Assembly: GCF_020616555.1 (NCBI RefSeq)
Contig: NZ_CP085173.1
Span: 2,232,001-2,296,000 of the forward strand
Direction of reading: 5' to 3'
From: Streptomyces longhuiensis
GTDB lineage: Bacteria; Actinomycetota; Actinomycetes; Streptomycetales; Streptomycetaceae
Length of the DNA stretch: 64,000 bases
Shown here: positions 57,019 through 64,000 of the stretch, in pieces
Position numbering within the stretch: the stretch's first letter is position 1
How the letters are laid out: each line of letters starts with the position of its first letter
Made by a program: the position numbers and the translations under genes
The notes under the pieces: model-generated
Seen by the model: only the letters and a program-made list of their open reading frames with translations
The model's database searches: none
What the model was told of the DNA's origin: nothing

Positions 57019-57146
57019 CTTCGGCCGTCCCCTGACGGATGTCGGTGCGCCCGGATACGCTGATGACCTGATCAAGCCGATGACCTGATCAACAGGTGTG
57101 CGGGGCAAGGAAGTCGGGAAAGCCGCAGGAGCGAAGGCGCGCGGCG

Positions 57147-58814
57147 ATGGGGGCGGCAGTGGCGGACGACGTATTCGACTTCAGGCCCGGAGCGCAGGTG
57201 CCGTTGCACGGCTCCGCGGGCCAGACCGCGGCCACGTACGCCCTCGCTTCGGCGGCGTACCGGGACGCGAAGGTGGACGATCTGCTCGCCGCCAACAGCG
57301 AGTGGCACAAGTCCGATGTGAAGAAGGGCCTTTGGTCGCTGGCGGCGCCGAATCTGGGCGAGGCGTTCTCGCGGGCCGTCCAGGGCCGGCTGCTCGGCGG
57401 CGCCCGCAAGCCGCTCATCCAGTCCTTCGGCACCGAGCCTCAGGTCGTCGTCGAGCACTGCCTCGCGGCGAACCGGATCCGTAAGCAGCGCGACAGCTGG
57501 CTGACGGCCGTGATGGCGCTGTGCGGCCTGCTCTTCCTGCCGGGCCTGATCGTGTGGCTGCTCGTCTTCCAGGTCCGCCGCATGATCGCCGGCCACGAGA
57601 ACAAGCGCATGGCCGCGCTGTTCACGGCGCTGATGGTGGCGGTCGCGGCCGTCGCCGTGATCTTCATGGTCAAGCTGCCGTTCACGGGCTTCTGGGCCTG
57701 GTATCTGCGGGCGGCGATCGTGGCGCCCGTGGTCGGCTGGCTGTGGGCCCGGCAGATCTGCGAGCGCACGGCGCAGGACATGCGGGAGCGCTGGGACAGC
57801 CTGCTCGCGGGCGGCGGCATCGGCGCCAAGATCCCGGAGGCGGTGCCCGGCAGCCCGGGCGAGACGGCCGCCGAGCGGCTGCGCCAGAGCCTCGCCAAGC
57901 TGACCGCCGAGCAGCAGTCGAACGCAGTGTTCTACGCGGGCCCCAAGGGCATCCTCGGCATGGGCACCCGCTGGGGCAGCTGGCAGCTCGCCGAGGAGCT
58001 GACCCCCCGCGACGAGGGCGCGGAGATCCACCCGTTCCGCAGCTGGGACGTCATACGGGCGGTCCACGACAAGCTGCGGCTCCTGGAGCGCGGCCCGCTG
58101 CACACGGGCGGCTTCCCGACGCCGTCGATCAAGCACTGGATCGTCTCGCCGATCGGGGAGAACGCGAAGAAGGTGGCCCGGCCCACCGGCACCGACGTCG
58201 AGGCCTTCCAGATCAAGAACCACGAGATACAGCGGATCTGCAACGAGCAGCAGTTCGGCAGCGGCGACCGCCACTATCTGGGCGTGCAGTTCACGCTCTG
58301 GGACGGCCAGTTGGTGATCACGATGCTGATCACGGTGACGGTGCTGCACGAGACGCTGCGCATCGAGGTCACGGGCCATGCGCTCGGCCCGGTGCACTCC
58401 CTGTTCACGACGAAGCCCGAGCCGAAGGTGAAGGAAGTCGCCAAGCCCATCAAGTTCTGGGAGACGGTGGAGAAGAAGCTCCCCCTGATCGAGCCCGACG
58501 AGGTGGTCCGCCTCGCGGTGCGCGCGCCCTTCACCTGGTATCCGCCGCTCCTGGACTTCATCGGCGGCAAGCTGATCCTGCCCGAGCCCTTCGGACTGCG
58601 GCACGCCTGGGCGGACAAGCCGTGGCGGCACCGCTTCATGGCGGACGACGCGCTGCGCACGGCCACCCCGGTCCTGCGCGTGGTGCACGCGGCGGCCATC
58701 AAGGTCCTTGAGGAGAACGGCGTGGACACCGAGAAATTCGGTACGCGCTCGACGTTCCTCAGCGGCCTGGTCCAGTCCCCGACGCCTACGAACGCGGACG
58801 TGTACGACGCCTAG
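57147..58814 (+). CDS. Membrane protein of unknown function (555 aa)
   Basis: I do not recognise this gene. From ATG 57147 (GAAGG about 9 nt upstream; GTG 57159 is an alternative) it encodes a 555-aa protein. There is a soluble N-terminus of about 115 residues, three hydrophobic helices near 117-137, 150-170 and 178-195 (LTAVMALCGLLFLPGLIVWLLVF; ALFTALMVAVAAVAVIFMV; WAWYLRAAIVAPVVGWLWA), and a soluble C-terminal region of about 340 residues. That region has one further hydrophobic strand, LVITMLITVTVLHETLRIEV. It stands on the plus strand between the EF-G2-like gene and HIT, with terminators on both sides, so it is probably a single-gene unit. Confidence 0.8.
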   Translation: MGAAVADDVFDFRPGAQVPLHGSAGQTAATYALASAAYRDAKVDDLLAANSEWHKSDVKKGLWSLAAPNLGEAFSRAVQGRLLGGARKPLIQSFGTEPQVVVEHCLAANRIRKQRDSWLTAVMALCGLLFLPGLIVWLLVFQVRRMIAGHENKRMAALFTALMVAVAAVAVIFMVKLPFTGFWAWYLRAAIVAPVVGWLWARQICERTAQDMRERWDSLLAGGGIGAKIPEAVPGSPGETAAERLRQSLAKLTAEQQSNAVFYAGPKGILGMGTRWGSWQLAEELTPRDEGAEIHPFRSWDVIRAVHDKLRLLERGPLHTGGFPTPSIKHWIVSPIGENAKKVARPTGTDVEAFQIKNHEIQRICNEQQFGSGDRHYLGVQFTLWDGQLVITMLITVTVLHETLRIEVTGHALGPVHSLFTTKPEPKVKEVAKPIKFWETVEKKLPLIEPDEVVRLAVRAPFTWYPPLLDFIGGKLILPEPFGLRHAWADKPWRHRFMADDALRTATPVLRVVHAAAIKVLEENGVDTEKFGTRSTFLSGLVQSPTPTNADVYDA

Positions 58815-58820
58815 CCGGGC

Positions 58821-58856
58821 CCGGCCGGCCCTGGGCGTACGCGCCCGGCCGGCCGG
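58821..58856. terminator. Convergent terminator between the 555-aa gene and HIT
   Basis: CCGGCCGGCC-(CT)-GGGCG and CGCCC-GGCCGGCCGG pair around a short TACG-centred loop, 7 bp beyond the plus-strand stop and 12 bp beyond the HIT stop. Confidence 0.7.
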
Positions 58857-58867
58857 TCACGATCGCC

Positions 58868-59422
58868 TCAGTCGGCGTCCGGCCAGGCCTTGGCCAGCGC
58901 GGTCCTGGTGTCGCCGAGCAGCTGCGGCAGCACCTTGGTGTGCCCCACCACGGGCATGAAGTTGGTGTCCCCGCCCCAGCGCGGAACGATGTGCTGGTGC
59001 AGGTGCGCGGCGATGCCGGCCCCCGCCACCGCGCCCTGGTTCATGCCGATGTTGAAACCGTGCGCCCCGGACGCGGTGCGCAGCGCGGCCATCGCGCGCT
59101 TGGTGAAGAGGGCCAGCTCGGCGGTCTCGCCGTCGTCCAGATCCGTGTAGTCGGCGACGTGCCGGTACGGCAGGACCATCAAGTGGCCGCCGTTGTACGG
59201 ATAGAGGTTGAGGATCGCGTAGACGCTCGCGCCGCGCGCTACGATCAGCGCTTCCTCGTCGGTCATGCCGGGTGCGGCGCAGAACGGACAGCCGTCGTCG
59301 GCTCCCGGTCCGGTCGGCTTGTTCTCCCCCTGGATGTAGGCCATCCGGTGCGGCGTCCAAAGGCGCCCGAACCCGTCCGGCTCACCCACCGGCCCCGTGT
59401 GCTGCTCCGGCTCACTCGTCAT
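58868..59422 (-). CDS. HIT-domain nucleotide hydrolase/phosphorylase-like protein
   Basis: This 184-aa protein has the histidine triad HLHQH at 140-144 (in AAHLHQHIVPRW), a CPFC motif at 45-48 that probably binds zinc, and VYAILNLYPYNGGHLMVLPYRHV. HIT proteins hydrolyse dinucleoside polyphosphates or related nucleotides; mycobacterial relatives beside pgsA have Ap4A phosphorylase activity, which may apply here. ATG 59422 gives MTSEPEQ; an ATG four codons earlier (59434) is possible, and neither has a clear ribosome site. Confidence 0.9.
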   Translation of the reverse strand: MTSEPEQHTGPVGEPDGFGRLWTPHRMAYIQGENKPTGPGADDGCPFCAAPGMTDEEALIVARGASVYAILNLYPYNGGHLMVLPYRHVADYTDLDDGETAELALFTKRAMAALRTASGAHGFNIGMNQGAVAGAGIAAHLHQHIVPRWGGDTNFMPVVGHTKVLPQLLGDTRTALAKAWPDAD

Positions 59423-59500
59423 GTGGTGCAGCATATGGCTTCGCCCGTTCGGAGCGTGTCGGCGGGGCAGGTCCCGGTCTCCGGCCGCGATCCTTGATCG

Positions 59501-60166
59501 ATGGACGAGAGACGGCGCACGCCGTGGGAGCACCGGATGGAGACCCCGCTGACGCTGGCGTCCCTGCTGTTCCTCGCGTCGTACGCGGTCAGAGTCCTGG
59601 GGCACGGGCTTCCGGACGCGGTGCGCGACGCGTGTCTCGCGGTGACCTCCGCCGCCTGGGCCGTCTTCGCGCTGGACTTCGCCGTCCGGTGGCGCCACAG
59701 CGGCAAGGGGCTCTCGTTCGTGCGCCACCACTGGCTGGACGCGGTGGTCACGATGCTGCCGCTGCTGCGCCCGCTGCAGGTCGTGCGGACCTACGACGCG
59801 GTGCGGCGGCGGCACGAAGAACCACGGCTCAGCCTGCACGCGCGCGTGGCGACCTACGCCGGGATGTCCGCCACATTGCTCGGGTTCGCGGCGGCACTGG
59901 CCGTGTACCAGGTCGAGCGCGGGCAGCCGCACGCCACGATCCGTACCTTCGGGGACTCCGTGTGGTGGGCCTGCTCGACGCTGGCGACCGTCGGATACGG
60001 GGACGTGGTGCCGGTGACCCCGCTCGGGCGTCTGGTGGCGGTGGCTCTGATGGGGTGCGGTGTGGCGCTGCTCGGAGCGATCACGGGTGCGTTCTCGTCC
60101 TGGATGTTCCAGGTGTTCAGGCGCGACGACGAGAGGCCCCCGGGGGACTTCCCGGGGGCCTCCTGA
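59501..60166 (+). CDS. Potassium channel subunit (voltage-gated-like)
   Basis: This 221-aa membrane protein has the potassium selectivity filter TLATVGYGD at 160-168, flanked by pore helix (FGDSVWWACS) and inner helix (LGRLVAVALMGCGVALLGAITGAF). Upstream are three to four shorter helices. One of them, LDAVVTMLPLLRPLQVVRTYDAVRRR, has arginines spaced like a voltage-sensor S4, though incomplete. No RCK domain follows. The last codons overlap the hairpin at 60133-60162. Divergent from HIT and convergent with thrS. Start ATG 59501 has a poor ribosome site. Confidence 0.9.
   Translation: MDERRRTPWEHRMETPLTLASLLFLASYAVRVLGHGLPDAVRDACLAVTSAAWAVFALDFAVRWRHSGKGLSFVRHHWLDAVVTMLPLLRPLQVVRTYDAVRRRHEEPRLSLHARVATYAGMSATLLGFAAALAVYQVERGQPHATIRTFGDSVWWACSTLATVGYGDVVPVTPLGRLVAVALMGCGVALLGAITGAFSSWMFQVFRRDDERPPGDFPGAS
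60133..60162. terminator. Bidirectional terminator overlapping the 3' end of the channel gene
   Basis: GAGGCCCCCGGG / CCCGGGGGCCTC, a perfect 12-bp inverted repeat with loop GGACTT, sits inside the last codons of the channel gene and 35 bp beyond the thrS stop. Confidence 0.75.
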
Positions 60167-60197
60167 TGTCGTACGCCGCTGCCGTCAGCGGCGGGCG

Positions 60198-62174
60198 TCA
60201 GACCTGCACGCGCTCCTCGACGACCTTGACGATCTTCTCGATCGCCTCGTCGACCGGGATGCCGTTCTCCTGCGAGCCGTCGCGGTAGCGGAAGGAGACG
60301 GCGCCGGCCGCCATGTCCTCGTCGCCCGCGATGATCATGAACGGCACCTTCTGCTTCTGCGCGTTCCTGATCTTCTTCTGCATACGGTCCGACGAAGAGT
60401 CCACATCGACGCGCAGCCCCTTCCGCTTCGCCTTGGCCGCGAACTCCTCGAGGTACGGGATGTGCGCGTCGCCGATCGGGATGCCGACCGCCTGCACCGG
60501 CGCGAGCCAGGCCGGGAAGGCACCCGCGTAGTGCTCGAGGAGCACCGCGAAGAACCGCTCGATGGAGCCGAACAGCGCGCGGTGGATCATGACCGGGCGC
60601 TGCTTGGTGCCGTCGGGGCCGGTGTACTCCAGGTTGAAGCGCTCCGGCAGGTTGAAGTCGAGCTGCACGGTCGACATCTGCCAGGTGCGGCCGATGGCGT
60701 CCTTCGCCTGGACGGAGATCTTCGGGCCGTAGAACGCGGCGCCGCCCGGGTCCGGGACCAGCGGGAGGCCCTGCTTCTCTGCGACCTGGCGCAGCGTCTC
60801 GGTGGCCTCTTCCCAGATCTCGTCGGAGCCGACGAACTTCTCCGGGTCCTTGGTGGACAGCTCCAGGTAGAAGTCGGTGAGGCCGTAGTCGCGCAGCAGG
60901 CCGAGGACGAAGGTGAGCGTCTTGTCGAGCTCCTCCGCCATCTGCTCCTTGGTGCAGTAGATGTGCGCGTCGTCCTGCGTGAAGCCGCGGGCGCGGGTGA
61001 GGCCGTGCACGACGCCCGACTTCTCGTACCGGTACACGGTGCCGAACTCGAAGAGGCGCAGGGGCAGTTCACGGTAGGAACGCCCGCGCGCATCGAAGAT
61101 CAGGTTGTGCATCGGGCAGTTCATGGGCTTGAGGTAGTAGTCCACGCCCTCGTCGAGCTGCATGGGCGGGTACATGCCGTCGGCGTACCAGTCCAGGTGG
61201 CCCGAGGTCTCGAAGAGCTTCCCCTTCGTGGCGTGGGGGGTGTAGACGAACTCGTAGCCCTCCTCCTCGTGCCGGCGGCGCGAGTAGTCCTCCATGACCC
61301 GGCGGATGATGCCGCCCTTGGGGTGGAAGACGGCCAGACCGGAACCGATCTGGTCGGGGATGGAGAACAGGTCCAGCTCGTTGCCCAGCTTGCGGTGGTC
61401 GCGCTTCTCGGCCTCGGCGAGGAACTCCAGGTGCGCCTTCAGCTCGTCCTTCGACGGCCAGGCGGTGCCGTAGATGCGCTGGAGCATCGAGTTCTTCTCG
61501 CTGCCGCGCCAGTACGCCGCCGCGTTCCGCATCAGCTTGAACGCCGGGATGTTGCGGGTGGTGGGCAGGTGGGGACCGCGGCAGAGGTCCTTCCAGCACA
61601 GGTCACCGGTCTTGGCGTCGAGGTTGTCGTAGATGGTCAGCTCGCCGCCGCCCACCTCGACATTCGCACCGTCGTCGGTGGACGCGGAGCCCTTGATGCC
61701 GATGAGCTCCAGCTTGTACGGCTCGTCGGCCAGCTCCTCGCGGGCGTCCTCGTCGGTGACGACACGGCGCGAGAAGCGCTGCCCGCGCTTCTGGATCTCC
61801 TGCATCTTCTTCTCGATGGCCTTGAGATCCTCGGGCGTGAAGGGCTTCTCCACGTCGAAGTCGTAGTAGAAGCCGTCCTTGACCGGCGGGCCGATGCCCA
61901 GCTTGGCGTCGGGGAACAGCTCCTGCACGGCCTGCGCCATCACGTGGGCGGTGGAGTGGCGCAGGATGTTGAGGCCGTCCTCGGAGGAGATCTCGACGGG
62001 CTCGACCTCCTCGCCGTCCTGCACGGCGTACGCGAGGTCCTTCAGCTCGCCGGCCACACGGGCGGCGACGATGGTGCGCTCGCCGGCGAAGAGCTCGGCC
62101 GCCGTAGTGCCCGTCGTCACCACGCGCTCTTCCCGCTCGGAATCGCGTTGGATGATCACACGGACGTCTGACAC
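60198..62174 (-). CDS. thrS: Threonyl-tRNA synthetase
   Basis: ThrS charges tRNA-Thr. From GTG 62174 (AGGAG 6 nt upstream) the protein is 658 aa. A TGS domain is followed by the editing domain with [10 protein letters not shown] and CRGPHLP, then the class II catalytic core with the zinc cysteine in KPMNCPMH, motif 2 FRYE-type [26 protein letters not shown] and motif 3 [12 protein letters not shown], and a C-terminal anticodon-binding domain. The longer open frame upstream is not supported. The gene belongs with the HIT/pgsA neighbourhood as in mycobacteria, but the channel gene intervenes. Confidence 0.97.
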   Translation of the reverse strand: MSDVRVIIQRDSEREERVVTTGTTAAELFAGERTIVAARVAGELKDLAYAVQDGEEVEPVEISSEDGLNILRHSTAHVMAQAVQELFPDAKLGIGPPVKDGFYYDFDVEKPFTPEDLKAIEKKMQEIQKRGQRFSRRVVTDEDAREELADEPYKLELIGIKGSASTDDGANVEVGGGELTIYDNLDAKTGDLCWKDLCRGPHLPTTRNIPAFKLMRNAAAYWRGSEKNSMLQRIYGTAWPSKDELKAHLEFLAEAEKRDHRKLGNELDLFSIPDQIGSGLAVFHPKGGIIRRVMEDYSRRRHEEEGYEFVYTPHATKGKLFETSGHLDWYADGMYPPMQLDEGVDYYLKPMNCPMHNLIFDARGRSYRELPLRLFEFGTVYRYEKSGVVHGLTRARGFTQDDAHIYCTKEQMAEELDKTLTFVLGLLRDYGLTDFYLELSTKDPEKFVGSDEIWEEATETLRQVAEKQGLPLVPDPGGAAFYGPKISVQAKDAIGRTWQMSTVQLDFNLPERFNLEYTGPDGTKQRPVMIHRALFGSIERFFAVLLEHYAGAFPAWLAPVQAVGIPIGDAHIPYLEEFAAKAKRKGLRVDVDSSSDRMQKKIRNAQKQKVPFMIIAGDEDMAAGAVSFRYRDGSQENGIPVDEAIEKIVKVVEERVQV

Positions 62175-62337
62175 CGGACTCTCCTGACTGACGGGGGCAC
62201 GCGATGCTCTGGCCACGCGCGCAATACACAGAGGATCGTACCGAGCCCCGGGCCCGACTCGCGAAACGGCATCGACGCGGCCCGCGCCGCGATCCCCGTG
62301 CACACGCCGGGAACCCCCTGCTCACGAGCCCGTGGGC

Positions 62338-63555
62338 TCAGTCGTCCCCGCTGCATGCCTCCTCGAAGAAGTCCAGATTCTCCTGGAGCGACTTCATCAG
62401 CCGGTCCCGCTCGGCCTCCTCCACCTGTACGGGCACCACCTCGCTCGCCCCGGTCAGCCGCCGGAAGCCGCCCCGGCTCTCCAGCCGCCCGTGCACCCTG
62501 ATCGGCAGCCCCACGAGATGCGCGTGCCCCGCCGTCCGGTACGCCTCCTCGTCCAGCGTCATCCGGACGTGCGGCACATCGGCGCCCCCCATGACGTGCA
62601 GCCGCACCGTGCCCTCTCCGCGCGGACCCGATCTGCGCATGCGCACGACGGTCCCGGTGATGCGGACGGCGATGGACGGCTCGGACTGCAGATAGCGGGC
62701 GCTCGCCTCCCGCAGCGCCGACAGGTCGCCGGGCGAGAACTCGACGGGGGCGTCCCCGGCCGTGCACTCGTCGGGCACCCCGGCCGCCGGTGACCACTCC
62801 ACGCCGACCCGGGCTCCCTCCGTACCGCGGACGAGGGCGACGAGCGCTTCGACGAGCTCGTGGCTCACCCCCGCCTCGACCGCGCCGTCGAAGGCGTCCA
62901 TGCCGCCGGTGGCCCGCCGGTAGTCGATGGCCTCGCGGGCCGCGTACAGCGCCTGGTGGAGCCGGACGGCGAGCGCGCGGCCCGCGGCGACGGGCACGAA
63001 CGCGGTGAGCCTGCGGCCGCCGGGAGCATCCCCGACGAGGACAGTCTCCAGGGACGCGGCGGCGGGCCTGCGGTGGCGGGCGCCGTAGTAGCCGGCCCGG
63101 CTCCGGGCGGCGAGCGCGGCGGCCAGCAGCATCCGCCGGGCGGCGGCGCGCAGTTGCTCCTCCACCGGCCACGCGGTGCTGCCCGCGGGCCCGGCCGGCA
63201 CATCGCGCCACCAGCGGATCTCGTCGCTCGGCACGGCGAGCGAGACGAGAACCTCCCGCGCGGAGGGCGATCCGCTGCGTTCCAGTGCCTCGAGCGCCTC
63301 GCCGAGCAGGTCATCGCTGTCGGGAAAGGCGCGGGTCTCCGGCACGAGGAGGCTGGTGCGCCCGGAGGCGCCGGGCAGCGTCCAGCGCACATAGCGCCCG
63401 GTGGCGCCGCCGCGGCGTTCCCAGCCGTGCCGGTCGAGCAGTGCGTTGAGCACGACCGGGTCGACCTGCTCCGGCCCGGGGCCTTCGAGGTCGACGGGAT
63501 GGGATCGGGCGGTGTTCAGGGCGCGAAGGCGCTCGTCGGTCGGGCGGTACTGCAT
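62338..63555 (-). CDS. Protein of unknown function (405 aa)
   Basis: I do not recognise this gene. It starts at ATG 63555 with GGAGGGAG upstream and encodes a 405-aa soluble protein. The N-terminal ~85 residues form a small domain with LLDRHGWERRGGATGRYVRW. The middle is helical and Arg/Ala-rich (EEQLRAAARRMLLAAALAAR). Residues about 295-385 look beta-rich (IAVRITGTVVRMRRSG, GTVRLHVMGG, IRVHGRLESRGGFRRLTG), perhaps an OB-like fold. It is 61 bp downstream of the DUF4365 gene on the same strand, so the two are probably one transcript. Confidence 0.8.
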   Translation of the reverse strand: MQYRPTDERLRALNTARSHPVDLEGPGPEQVDPVVLNALLDRHGWERRGGATGRYVRWTLPGASGRTSLLVPETRAFPDSDDLLGEALEALERSGSPSAREVLVSLAVPSDEIRWWRDVPAGPAGSTAWPVEEQLRAAARRMLLAAALAARSRAGYYGARHRRPAAASLETVLVGDAPGGRRLTAFVPVAAGRALAVRLHQALYAAREAIDYRRATGGMDAFDGAVEAGVSHELVEALVALVRGTEGARVGVEWSPAAGVPDECTAGDAPVEFSPGDLSALREASARYLQSEPSIAVRITGTVVRMRRSGPRGEGTVRLHVMGGADVPHVRMTLDEEAYRTAGHAHLVGLPIRVHGRLESRGGFRRLTGASEVVPVQVEEAERDRLMKSLQENLDFFEEACSGDD

Positions 63556-63576
63556 CAGGGTCTCCCTCCCTGTCGG

Positions 63577-63631
63577 TCAGGGCCTCCCGCGTCGCCTGTC
63601 AGGGCCCCCGCGTCCTTCAGGGCCTCCCGCC
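63577..63631. repeat. Three imperfect ~20-nt direct repeats between the last two genes
   Basis: Copies of TCAGGGCCTCCCGC start at 63577, 63599 (as TCAGGGCCCCCGC) and 63618. On the minus strand each reads GGGAGGCCCTGA-like, resembling a ribosome site followed by a stop codon; the last copy contains the stop of the DUF4365 gene. Confidence 0.6.
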
Positions 63632-64000
63632 CGTCCCGATCCGCGTCATGATCTCGCAGAGCGCGCGGTCGTCGAAGATCCGCGAGGTCGGGATGCGCAC
63701 GGTGGTGCGGCGCCTTCCTGTCACGGCGTGGCCGGCCAGGTTGGTCCAGTAGCAGCAGTGCCGCAGGTCGAGCCGGTCGTGACCGGCCCGCAGCCAGTCG
63801 TCCTGCGAGCGCGGCACGATCATCACGACCAGGATCTTGTGCACCGACACCGGTGTGCGGGCGAGCTTCTCCAGGTGTGCGTTGTCGAGCGTGAAGGAGA
63901 AGGACGGCCCCGGCGGCTTCGGCGGGAGCTGGTACGTGCACTTGAGCTGCACCTTGATGGTGACCTCGTCGTCGACCGTGTGCCCGGGGGCGCTGTGGCT
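63617..64000 (-). CDS. DUF4365 domain protein, C-terminal part, cut by window edge
   Basis: The frame stays open to position 64000, so this is the last ~127 residues of a longer protein. It contains DEVTIKVQLKCTY, the conserved strand of DUF4365 in which the Gln/Lys resemble the QxK of PD-(D/E)XK nucleases, then LVVMIVPRSQDDWLR and CCYWTNLAG. DUF4365 proteins are thought to be nuclease-fold and some are found in defence contexts, but the N-terminal catalytic acids are outside the window. The stop lies in the repeat array at 63577-63631. Confidence 0.75.
   Translation of the reverse strand, partial: SHSAPGHTVDDEVTIKVQLKCTYQLPPKPPGPSFSFTLDNAHLEKLARTPVSVHKILVVMIVPRSQDDWLRAGHDRLDLRHCCYWTNLAGHAVTGRRRTTVRIPTSRIFDDRALCEIMTRIGTGGRP

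Noticed and set aside
60060..62171. A ~700-codon plus-strand frame opposite thrS.
   Set aside because: Same shadow effect; thrS motifs are complete on the minus strand.
62175..62337. A T-box leader upstream of thrS.
   Set aside because: No T-box sequence (AGGGTGGNACCGCG-like) is visible, and actinobacterial T-boxes are mainly associated with ileS.

Overview
The window is about 64 kb of very GC-rich actinobacterial chromosome, almost certainly from a Streptomyces. The evidence is the third-position GC bias, the many GTG and TTG starts, the developmental regulator BldD (166 aa), the actinobacterial nucleoid protein mIHF/sIHF next to gmk, and a gene order that, from memory, matches the conserved core of S. 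coelicolor around SCO1475-SCO1532. No insertion sequence, prophage, CRISPR array, tRNA or rRNA gene was seen. Most genes lie on the minus strand.

Region 1 (1-5 kb): the 5' part of priA, metK, coaBC, rpoZ, gmk and mihF. Region 2 (5.2-15.2 kb): the pyrimidine operon pyrR-pyrB-pyrC-(small membrane protein)-carA-carB-pyrD-pyrF, tightly packed and ending in a strong hairpin at 5165-5196. A textbook PyrR-binding stem-loop sits directly upstream of the pyrR ribosome binding site. Region 3 (15.4-18.3 kb): bldD on the plus strand with its own promoter and a candidate operator, then minus-strand nusB, efp and a pepP-like gene whose metal ligands are altered. Region 4 (18.4-28.6 kb): a proline-rich P-loop ATPase; the shikimate genes aroB-aroK-aroC-aroE coupled to mltG; then ruvX, alaS and two small genes of unknown function.

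Region 5 (29-36.8 kb): a plus-strand NB-ARC/TPR protein without a DNA-binding domain, rpsD, rarA, a vitamin K epoxide reductase-like protein, hisS and a metallo-beta-lactamase-fold hydrolase. Region 6 (36.9-46 kb): a secreted cyclophilin and a DUF349 protein (plus), then minus-strand relA (bifunctional ppGpp enzyme) and the yajC-secD-secF-apt operon. Region 7 (46.2-51.6 kb): ruvC-ruvA-ruvB, a YebC-family gene, pdxS-pdxT and a LemA-like membrane protein.

Region 8 (51.7-64 kb): the phosphatidylinositol mannoside block pgsA-acyltransferase-pimA, a divergent EF-G2-like translational GTPase, an unknown 555-aa membrane protein, a HIT protein, a potassium channel, thrS, an unknown 405-aa protein and a DUF4365 gene cut by the window edge. 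Compared with the compact mycobacterial order (thrS-HIT-pgsA-acyltransferase-pimA), two plus-strand genes split HIT from pgsA and one splits thrS from HIT.

This is essentially core genome, and I found no convincing new multi-gene system. The observations most worth a second look are: the PyrR leader element; a 75-nt nested inverted repeat upstream of mihF; a dispersed palindrome that appears twice between genes and once inside the relA coding sequence; the pepP-like protein with three substituted metal ligands; the EF-G-like GTPase with degenerate G2 and G4 motifs; and the orphan NB-ARC/TPR regulator with repeats in its promoter region.
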